From contig CAZLWK010000003.1 in assembly GCA_964563395.1 (NCBI GenBank), positions 137,127 to 201,126 on the forward strand: a stretch of 64,000 nt of DNA, given 5' to 3'. This document shows, piece after piece, positions 58,191 through 64,000 of this stretch. Numbering within the stretch: the stretch's first letter is position 1; every line of letters starts with the position of its first letter. Source of the DNA: JBEVOS01 sp964563395. GTDB lineage: Bacteria; Pseudomonadota; Alphaproteobacteria; Caulobacterales; Aquidulcibacteraceae. Both the position numbers and the translations under genes were made by a program. Under the pieces are notes generated by a model. The model was not told the DNA's origin. It saw nothing but the letters and a program-made list of their open reading frames with translations, and made no database searches.

Positions 58191-58985
58191 ATGAAGCGCA
58201 TTCTTACTGCACTCGCAGTTCTGCTTGCGACGCCGTTTTTTCTGGCGACGGCGCAGACAACAATCGTCGATGGCGCGCCGGTGGTGATTCACCCGGGCGC
58301 AGCTGGCGCCGAAGGCGTTGTGACCGACGACAACCAAATTCTGGTGCGCCAGCGTGTCACCGCGCCCCGCGCGGCCGTGCTGGAAGAGCAAGCGGGGCGT
58401 CCGTCCGGATCAGGTCGCGACAGGGCCGGATTTGAAGCCGGAGAAAAGCTGTTCGGACTCTATGATGGCGACGACGCCTGGGTCTATTGCGCCACACGCG
58501 GTGGATTTTTCGGAGACTGGTTGACCTGTTATCGCGACAGCGATCGCGACGGCCGCTTTGAGAGCGCAGCGCCGTCTGGGGCGCCTTTCCTTGGCGTGCC
58601 GTTCTTCATCTTCGCGCAGCGGGAGTCTCAGCCGCTCGCCGCGCCTGCCGCATACCGGCTGATTCCCTTCACAGAAGGCCCCGCTATCGAAGCAGGCGTG
58701 CGCGTGCAATTTACGCCCGCACGCACACGCCGGGGCGTGACTGAGCCAGCAAATATCGCGCTCGCCTTCGGCTATATTGTCGAGAACCGGTTCGTGCCGA
58801 TCAGCGGCGCGGGCGGCGGCGCGATTGCTTATGAAGGCGAAGGGCCGGTCATCGCGGAATCGCGGGGCGCGCGGATCGAGTTCAGCGGGCCGCTGGCGCT
58901 TGGCGCTCTGCGCTATCGCGTGCTTGAGCCGATGAAATCCCAGCTTGATCGTGTTCAGATGACACAGACTTTGATCTATCGCTGA
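58191..58985 (+). CDS. Secreted protein with DxDxDG loop, first of a tandem pair
   Basis: 264 residues starting at the ATG at 58191. A signal peptide (KRILTALAVLLATPFFLATAQ) leads into a domain containing WVYCATRGG...DWLTCYRDSDRDGRFE, where D-S-D-R-D-G matches a calcium-binding EF-hand-like loop placed directly after a Cys. The C-terminal half has beta-rich segments (YRLIPFTEGPAIEAGVRVQFTP and ALAFGYIVENRFVPI). No family is recognised. It starts 12 bases after the ychF terminator. The next gene (59007) is a paralogue with the same VYC...C..DxDxDG pattern. Confidence 0.7.
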   Translation: MKRILTALAVLLATPFFLATAQTTIVDGAPVVIHPGAAGAEGVVTDDNQILVRQRVTAPRAAVLEEQAGRPSGSGRDRAGFEAGEKLFGLYDGDDAWVYCATRGGFFGDWLTCYRDSDRDGRFESAAPSGAPFLGVPFFIFAQRESQPLAAPAAYRLIPFTEGPAIEAGVRVQFTPARTRRGVTEPANIALAFGYIVENRFVPISGAGGGAIAYEGEGPVIAESRGARIEFSGPLALGALRYRVLEPMKSQLDRVQMTQTLIYR

Positions 58986-59006
58986 CCCAGCTTGAGCGAG
59001 CGAACG

Positions 59007-59825
59007 ATGCCCTTTACGACCTTTGTGAGAGCCGGGTTGGCTGCACTTGCTTGCGTATTGCCGATGGCTGCGCACGCTCAATCCATGGACAATGTGGCGC
59101 TGCCGGCGGCGCAGACCCAGCCCTTCGGCGCGAGCAGCTATCCGCGCCGTATCGAGCGCGGCGACGTGCTGCTTGAACAGGTTTCCACATATGAAGCCGG
59201 CCAGCGCTTTAACGACGCCGCAGCGCGAGAAGAAGCGTTGCTTCCGTTTCGGCTGCTATCGGGATCCCAGGTCTATTGCGGCGCCGCCGTCGCGAACGCC
59301 GCCGCAGCGGCGCGCCTCAGCAACATCTTGCCGCCGCCGAAATCCTGTTTTCAGGACACCGACAATGACGGCGCCGCCGATCGGCGCATGCCAGTCGCGC
59401 AGGAAAGCGGCGGCGTCATGATATTGGCCAGCGGCGAAACGATTGCGCCGCGCGCCTGGACGGCGACGCAGCCCCTGGTGCGGCGCGCGCGCCTTAGTTA
59501 TGGCGGACCGCAGATGGGCGACATCAGCGCCGAAGGCATCGTTGTCGACGGTTTCGTCGAAGTTTTGGCTTCACGCACCGATGGAGATGGCACGCCTATT
59601 GAATCGCCGCAGACGATGCTTTGCCTTCAAGACGGACGCTGCGGGCCGCCCCTGCCTGTGTCAGCCGATCAGGCGCTGATTTTGTTCCGCCCAACAGTGG
59701 ACGGGTATGTGGAGGTTAAGCTGATCTCGCGCACGGAAGCCCAAGCGCTTGACGAAGCTATTCAAAGCGCGGCGAGAGCGATGCGCGACGCCGACCAGCA
59801 GCGCCGCGCGGCGACACGGCGCTAA
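59007..59825 (+). CDS. Secreted protein with DxDxDG loop, second of a tandem pair
   Basis: 272 residues from the ATG at 59007. The signal peptide (FVRAGLAALACVLPMAAHAQ) precedes a domain with QVYCGAAVANAAAAARLSN and KSCFQDTDNDGAADRR, so the pair Cys and acidic DTDNDG loop correspond to the previous protein's YC...CYRDSDRDG. Further segments (LSYGGPQMGDISAEGIVVDGFVEVLASR) again parallel the first. It ends in a charged Ala/Arg-rich helix (AIQSAARAMRDADQQRRAATRR). Function unknown; both are probably periplasmic or surface proteins that bind calcium at the loop. Its stop overlaps the convergent protease gene by four bases. Confidence 0.7.
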   Translation: MPFTTFVRAGLAALACVLPMAAHAQSMDNVALPAAQTQPFGASSYPRRIERGDVLLEQVSTYEAGQRFNDAAAREEALLPFRLLSGSQVYCGAAVANAAAAARLSNILPPPKSCFQDTDNDGAADRRMPVAQESGGVMILASGETIAPRAWTATQPLVRRARLSYGGPQMGDISAEGIVVDGFVEVLASRTDGDGTPIESPQTMLCLQDGRCGPPLPVSADQALILFRPTVDGYVEVKLISRTEAQALDEAIQSAARAMRDADQQRRAATRR

Positions 59826-60730
59826 AGCAGGAAATGCACGCTGCCGCGCGCGTAATCGATGGCGATGGCGCGGGCGCGGCGCAATACGTCCATGCCGAGC
59901 ACGATGGTGGGCGTGTCGTTCAAGCCCCAGACCTCAAACACGTAGGCGTCGCTGACGCCCAGCGCCAATTGCTCGATGCGCACGCCGCCGAGCTCGATGT
60001 CCGGCACGTAGAGGATGTGCTCAAGCGCGAGCGGCGGCCCGGCATTGAGCGCGCGCAGGCCCTGCGCGGGGAATGACCTACGCGCGCCGCGGCTGACGAG
60101 CGCATCGCGCAGCGCGAGATTTGCGATCGAGTTTTCCGCGCCCGTGTCGATGATCACATTGACGCGCTGACGCCCGATGCGCGCCTCGATCAGCATCAGC
60201 GCGCCGAAGCGAACGCGCGCCTCCACGCGTGACCAGCCGCGCCGCGTAAGCGGACGGCGCGCCTCGGCGATCACGATGCGCTCATTCTCGAAATCCATCG
60301 TCAAAAGGCGCCCGGCCATCGCTTCCGCGCCAAGAAGGCCATCGGCGTCCGCGAGCACGTCGCGCGAGATGATCGGCAGCTCCATGCCGCGCAATTCGAG
60401 CCCGCCCACGCTCAGCGCCTCCACGCCCGCCAAAGGCGCGACGAACATCCCCGACAAGGCGTGCACCTGCCCTTCGCCGCGCGGCGGCAGGGCGAGCGCT
60501 TCGGCGAGCGCGGGCGAAACGGCGGAGCGATTGGCGGCGGTGTCGATGATGAAATCAAACGGGCCTTGGCCATTGACGAACACTTGCGTGCGCAGGCGCC
60601 CGGTGCGGTCCGCGGGAGCCAGACTCTCCTGGCCCGGCAGCGCTTCGAGCGGCAAAGCCGGGGCAGTCGGCGAGGCGGACGCTTGCGCCGACAGCAGAAC
60701 CGCCAGCGCGCATAGGAGCGAGACGCGCAT
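59822..60730 (-). CDS. Retropepsin-like aspartyl protease family protein
   Basis: 302 residues. Signal peptide SLLCALAVLLSAQASASP. Two aspartic half-domains are fused in one chain: GQGPFDFIIDTAANRSAVSP with DTA, and NVIIDTGAENSIANLALRD with DTG, each followed by the hydrophobic-Gly region (GLLGAEAM and IVLGMDVLRR). It therefore has a complete two-lobe active site, unlike single-domain retropepsins. The product is periplasmic or anchored. It is the second of two related genes on this strand. Natural substrate unknown. Confidence 0.88.
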   Translation of the reverse strand: MRVSLLCALAVLLSAQASASPTAPALPLEALPGQESLAPADRTGRLRTQVFVNGQGPFDFIIDTAANRSAVSPALAEALALPPRGEGQVHALSGMFVAPLAGVEALSVGGLELRGMELPIISRDVLADADGLLGAEAMAGRLLTMDFENERIVIAEARRPLTRRGWSRVEARVRFGALMLIEARIGRQRVNVIIDTGAENSIANLALRDALVSRGARRSFPAQGLRALNAGPPLALEHILYVPDIELGGVRIEQLALGVSDAYVFEVWGLNDTPTIVLGMDVLRRARAIAIDYARGSVHFLL

Positions 60731-60733
60731 CGC

Positions 60734-61621
60734 TCAGCCCTCCTGGTCGCGCACCTGCACTTCGGCGCGCACATAATCGATGGCGAGAATGTCGGCGCGC
60801 CGCCACACATCCATGCCGATCACGGCGCCCGGCTGTTCCACGCCGCCGACGACGAACATGGGCAGATCGGCGAGATAGGCGCGCACGCCGTCCGTGCGGA
60901 TTTCGCCGAGCGCGAGCGAGCGGATCAAGGCGACTTCCACGACGGTGTCGATGGCGCTGGGCGTTGCGGCCTCCGCGCCGGAAACGCCATAGCCGAATTC
61001 CTGCGCGCGCACCGTGCGCAAGCCACGCCCGAGCGCGCGATTGACGAGCGTCGCTTCCGCGCCCGTATCGATGAGGGCCTTGGCGCGCACGCCGTCGATC
61101 AAGGCGTCCACGATCAAAAGCCCGCCCGGGCGCAAGACGCCCGAAGCAGTTTCAAAACCGGCCGGCGCGGGCGCGCCGCCGGGCTCAAGCGTCATGCGCC
61201 GCGCTTCAAGATCAATCGCCATGCGCTGGCCAGCGAAACTATCGGCGCCGATCATGCCGTCGGCGCCGCCGAGCATGTGGCCCGACAGCACGACGGCCGG
61301 CGCGTCCGCGCGCGTGAACGCGCCCGCATCCAGCGCGGCGATGCGCACGCGCGGCGCGCGCGTTTGTCCCCCGACGCCGGACACGGGCGCGGAGCCGTCG
61401 GCGGCGGCGCCGATCGCGGCGGCGGTTTCAGGGGTGAGAACAATGGCGCCCGCGCCCGTATCGAGCACCAAGCGGAACGGGCCCTGCCCGTTCAGCATCA
61501 CCGGCGCGATCACGCGGCCGGCCGCGTCGTCCTCGATGTCGGCGCTGGTCAAGGCCGCGGCGGGCGCCCCGCTCAACAACGCGCCGAGCGCCAAACCGCC
61601 GAACCAGAGAAGCACGCGCAT
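60734..61621 (-). CDS. Retropepsin-like aspartyl protease family protein, paralogue
   Basis: 295 residues from the ATG at 61621; the frame is open about 20 codons further upstream into basic sequence. Signal peptide VLLWFGGLALGALLSGAPAAA. Half-domain motifs are FRLVLDTGAGAIVLTPET and RAKALIDTGAEATLVNRAL (both DTG), with MIGADSFAG and AVIGMDVWRR as the hydrophobic-Gly pairs. It is clearly a paralogue of the gene at 59822, three bases away, which suggests gene duplication and possibly a shared operon. Both are exported. Confidence 0.88.
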   Translation of the reverse strand: MRVLLWFGGLALGALLSGAPAAALTSADIEDDAAGRVIAPVMLNGQGPFRLVLDTGAGAIVLTPETAAAIGAAADGSAPVSGVGGQTRAPRVRIAALDAGAFTRADAPAVVLSGHMLGGADGMIGADSFAGQRMAIDLEARRMTLEPGGAPAPAGFETASGVLRPGGLLIVDALIDGVRAKALIDTGAEATLVNRALGRGLRTVRAQEFGYGVSGAEAATPSAIDTVVEVALIRSLALGEIRTDGVRAYLADLPMFVVGGVEQPGAVIGMDVWRRADILAIDYVRAEVQVRDQEG

Positions 61622-61713
61622 GGCCGCCTCCGCATCTGGCGGGGAGGGTCGCGCCGTGCGCCGGTTTGCGCAAGAGCGCACGGCTGATAAAGCCTAAGCG
61701 GACGGGAGAAATC

Positions 61714-62385
61714 ATGAGCGCCATCGCCTTCGAAACCATCACCAGCCTCCATGACGGGGCGCGGCTCAACGCGGCGCGGGCGCGCCCCGACGGCGCGCGC
61801 AAGGGCGGCGTGGTGGTGATCCAGGAGATTTTCGGGATCACCGATCACATCAAGGAGATTTGCGGCTTCTTCGCCGCCAATGGCTATGAGGCGATCGCGC
61901 CGTCCATGTACGATCGCGTCGAGCCGAATTTCTTCGCGGCCATGGACGAGGCGGGCTTCGCCAAGGGAATCGACGCGGCGATGAAGACGATTCCCGAGCA
62001 AGCCATTGGCGACATGCAGGCCGCGATCAACGCGCTCGGCGCGGGCCCCGCCTACATCACCGGCTTCTGCTTCGGCGGCGCGATGACCTGGCTTGCGGCG
62101 GCGCGCTGCACCGGCCTCAAGGCCGGCTCCGGCTTTTATGGCGGCATGATCGCCCGCCTGCTCGATCAAAAGCCGCGCATCCCGATCATGCTGCATTATG
62201 GCGAGAAGGATTCCCACATTCCGCTGAGCGACGTGGACAAGACGCGCGCCGCCGCGCCGGAAGCGCAGATCTTCCTCTATGACGCCGGCCACGGCTTCTG
62301 CCGCAAGGCGAGCCCGGATTATCACGAGCCATCGCGCGATCTCGCCTTGCGGCGCACGCTCGATTTCTTCGCCCAACACGTTTGA
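61714..62385 (+). CDS. Dienelactone hydrolase family protein
   Basis: 223 residues from the ATG at 61714, with GGGAGAA upstream. VVVIQEIFGITDHIKEICGFFAANGYEAIAPSMYDR is the family start, ITGFCFGGAMTW holds the Cys nucleophile, HYGEKDSHIP the Asp and YDAGHGFCRKASPDYHEPS the His. Such Cys-Asp-His hydrolases open lactones or dienelactones in aromatic degradation, or act as carboxymethylenebutenolidases of broad use. It overlaps the protease gene's upstream leader but not its coding part. A VOC gene follows ten bases later. Confidence 0.92.
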   Translation: MSAIAFETITSLHDGARLNAARARPDGARKGGVVVIQEIFGITDHIKEICGFFAANGYEAIAPSMYDRVEPNFFAAMDEAGFAKGIDAAMKTIPEQAIGDMQAAINALGAGPAYITGFCFGGAMTWLAAARCTGLKAGSGFYGGMIARLLDQKPRIPIMLHYGEKDSHIPLSDVDKTRAAAPEAQIFLYDAGHGFCRKASPDYHEPSRDLALRRTLDFFAQHV

Positions 62386-62395
62386 GGACACACGC

Positions 62396-62794
62396 ATGCC
62401 GCTCGATCACATCTCCGTCGGCGTGACCAACATGGCGCGCGCGAAGGCGTTCTATGACGCCGCGCTGGCGCCGCTCGGCATAAGGCCGGTGATGCCGGTG
62501 CATATCGGCGGCGCGCTTGTGGCGGTCGGCTATGGCGACGGCGACCATCCCGTGTTCTGGGTGCAGAACCCGATCAACGGCCAGCCGGCGAGCATGGGCA
62601 ATGGCGTGCATATCGCGTTTCGCGCGCCGTCACGCGCGGCCGTGGACGCCTTCTATCTCGCATCGCTCGATCAGGGCGGCGCGGAGGACGGGCGGCCGGG
62701 CCTGCGCACCGAATATCACCCCGATTATTACGCCGCCTTCGTGCGCGATCCGGACGGCAACAAGATCGAGGCGGTGCGGCACGGCAAGGATTGA
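62396..62794 (+). CDS. VOC-superfamily (glyoxalase-like) protein
   Basis: 132 residues. The ATG at 62396 follows GAGGACACACGC. MPLDHISVGVTNMARAKAFYDAALAPLGI is the usual opening; PDYYAAFVRDPDGNKIEAVRHG the closing segment with the metal-ligand Glu. One VOC module, probably dimeric. Transcribed with the dienelactone hydrolase, with ten bases between them. It may help in the same detoxification or degradation step. Confidence 0.9.
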   Translation: MPLDHISVGVTNMARAKAFYDAALAPLGIRPVMPVHIGGALVAVGYGDGDHPVFWVQNPINGQPASMGNGVHIAFRAPSRAAVDAFYLASLDQGGAEDGRPGLRTEYHPDYYAAFVRDPDGNKIEAVRHGKD

Positions 62795-63025
62795 GCCGCA
62801 GCGCCGCGTTTAGACAAGCTCACGCGGGCGCCGGGAAAACTGCGGTTTAATCTCTACCGATTTGATGTAGTTAAATCGCCATGCGGAGACCGCACCCTTC
62901 TGCAGGCGGTTGGATGATCGCGCGGCCATGTCTGGGCCGATGTCGTCGTACGCCTTGAAGCGCCCTTGACCCGGCCGCGCGCGGGATGACCGCGCGCCCC
63001 TAACTTTCCCGCCTGGAGAAAAACG

Positions 63026-63937
63026 ATGAACGCCCCCGTGCGCGCATTCGCGCCTGCTCACGCCTTGAACACCGCCTTCGACATCATTCCCTCTGGCGCC
63101 GCGCTCGGCGCGGAGGTGCGCGGCCTTGATTTGCGCGCGCCGCTCGATGACGACTTGGCGCGCGACCTGCGCGCCGCGTTGTTGAAGCACAAAGTGCTGT
63201 TCCTGCACGATCAAGACATCAGCCATGAAGATCACATTCGGCTGGGGCGCGCCCTTGGCGAGCTTGAGGGCCATCCTGTCACCGGCCACGTGCCGGGCTA
63301 TCCGGAAATCCTATCCATCGTGAACGGCGAGTACCCGTTCCTCAGCGATTTGACGATTCCTTTCATCCGCGCCGTCAACAAATGGCATACGGATGTGACG
63401 TTCCGCGAAGCGCCATCGGCGTTCGGCGTTTTGCGCGCGCGGGAGATTCCCCAGTCCGGCGGCGACACGCTGTTCGCCGACGCGGTGGCGGCCTACGCAG
63501 ATCTCCCCGCCGATTATCGCGCGCGTCTGGCGACGCTGACCGCGACCCACGACATTCTCAAGAGCTTCAGCTGGAAACTGACGCCGGAGGAACGCGAGGC
63601 GCTAACGAAAAAGCATCCGCCGCAATCGCATCCCGTCATACGCGTGCACCCCGAGACGGGCGAACACGCGCTCTATGTGAACCACGGCTTCACCACCAAG
63701 ATAGACGGCGTGGACNNNNNNNNNNACAAAGCGGAAAGCGATGAAATCCTCGCACTCCTGTTCGATCGGGTGCGCATTCCGGAATATCAGTTCCGCTTCA
63801 AGTGGCGGCCCAATTCAGTTCTGATCTGGGACAATCGCAGCACGCAGCATTATCCGGTCGCCGATTATTATCCGCAGCGGCGCGCGGTGGAACGCGTGAC
63901 CGTATCTGGCGACAAACCGTTCGGGCCGGCGCAATGA
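63026..63937 (+). CDS. TauD/TfdA-family Fe(II)/2-oxoglutarate dioxygenase (interrupted by N gap)
   Basis: About 303 residues as read, with four undetermined codons at 63716-63725. FDIIPSGAALGAEVRGLDL opens the family fold, KWHTDVTFREAP gives the H-x-D iron pair and STQHYPVADYYPQRRAVERVTVSGD the distal His and 2-oxoglutarate-binding Arg. Length and motifs match taurine- and alkylsulfate-type dioxygenases. Frame is kept across the gap if it is 10 bases; the TauD spacing between GFTTKIDGV and the ES-containing helix (AESDEILALL) supports a gap near that size. ATG is preceded by GGAGAAAAACG. The stop overlaps the next start (ATGA). Confidence 0.88.
   Translation: MNAPVRAFAPAHALNTAFDIIPSGAALGAEVRGLDLRAPLDDDLARDLRAALLKHKVLFLHDQDISHEDHIRLGRALGELEGHPVTGHVPGYPEILSIVNGEYPFLSDLTIPFIRAVNKWHTDVTFREAPSAFGVLRAREIPQSGGDTLFADAVAAYADLPADYRARLATLTATHDILKSFSWKLTPEEREALTKKHPPQSHPVIRVHPETGEHALYVNHGFTTKIDGVDXXXXKAESDEILALLFDRVRIPEYQFRFKWRPNSVLIWDNRSTQHYPVADYYPQRRAVERVTVSGDKPFGPAQ
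63716..63725. other. Assembly gap of 10 N
   Basis: Ten undetermined bases inside the dioxygenase gene. The true length may differ from ten. Confidence 1.
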
Positions 63938-64000
63938 GCGCCGCGCTCGCGCCGGCGCGGCGACCGAGGCTGCGCATACAATGGTCGATGGTGCGCGCGC
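63934..64000 (+). CDS. Partial CDS, start of a gene coupled to the dioxygenase
   Basis: ATG at 63934 overlaps the dioxygenase stop (ATGA) and the frame stays open to the window end: 22 residues, MSAALAPARRPRLRIQWSMV then RA. The basic N-terminus would suit a membrane permease of a sulfonate/nitrate ABC transporter, which often accompanies TauD-like genes, but too little is visible to decide. Confidence 0.5.
   Translation, partial: MSAALAPARRPRLRIQWSMVRA

Noticed and set aside
1..64000. tRNA, rRNA or CRISPR loci
   Set aside because: No T-loop/acceptor pairs, rRNA signatures or regularly spaced direct repeats were seen in the intergenic regions.

Overview
The window is about 64 kb of GC-rich DNA from the chromosome of an alphaproteobacterium. 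Nearly all coding regions are dense, short-spaced and biased to G/C at third positions. A Caulobacterales/Hyphomonadaceae-like relative is my best guess. The reasons are gene order (argB, dapD/dapE, truA, fmt, def, then ffs, dnaX, ybaB, recR, pth, ychF), the alphaproteobacterial form of DnaX, the TonB-receptor-plus-oxidoreductase catabolic loci, and ATGA/GTGA stop-start overlaps in almost every operon. Taxonomy is inference; no rRNA or tRNA gene is present. A run of 10 N at 63716-63725 shows this is a draft or metagenome contig. No gene-free stretch exceeds 300 bases; the longest gaps (about 200-230 bases) lie before 1353, around 41742-41961, 46793-47000 and 62795-63025.

Region 1-31500 is mostly catabolic and accessory. 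It begins with a partial TetR-like regulator, an SDR, a TonB-dependent receptor and a divergent ketosteroid-dehydrogenase-like flavoprotein with an NmrA-like protein. Next is a four-gene, fully ATGA-coupled operon (6426-8579) encoding two tiny membrane proteins, a ferric-reductase/Rieske fusion and a Cys-rich Tat-type protein. A transketolase/PDH-E1-like enzyme, a CDF metal exporter, NudC, a lipoprotein glycosidase and an MFS transporter follow. From 15845 to 27726 lies an acyl-CoA catabolic block: a luciferase-like monooxygenase, a serine hydrolase, two co-transcribed acyl-CoA dehydrogenases, an APH-type kinase, an SDR, another acyl-CoA dehydrogenase, two thiolases and a CoA-transferase. This kinase/dehydrogenase/SDR grouping recalls LvaA or ACAD10/11-type 4-hydroxyacyl-CoA degradation. 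A molybdate operon modBCE-modA (27794-30655) with a candidate Mo-box closes the block.

At 31583-32245 a markedly AT-richer gene (about 55% GC against about 70-80% in sampled neighbouring lines) encodes an orphan TIR-like protein of the MTH538/ThsB type. It sits between similar C-rich repeat arms. This is the best candidate for an acquired or uncharacterised defence function.

Region 32420-64000 is largely housekeeping: argB, dapD, dapE, truA, fmt, def, the SRP RNA gene ffs, dnaX, ybaB, recR, pth and ychF. Embedded in it are two toxin-antitoxin modules (36021-36625 and 55924-56584), a CADD-family protein between fmt and def that may make p-aminobenzoate, two TetR regulators, a TPR protein, a K+ channel-like protein, an N-acyl-D-amino-acid deacylase operon headed by a perfect 18-bp palindrome, an M23 peptidase, two paralogous secreted proteins with DxDxDG loops, two paralogous retropepsin-like proteases, a dienelactone hydrolase and a TauD-type dioxygenase interrupted by the N gap. 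Several intergenic spaces carry related C/G-rich palindromes that look like a dispersed repeat family.
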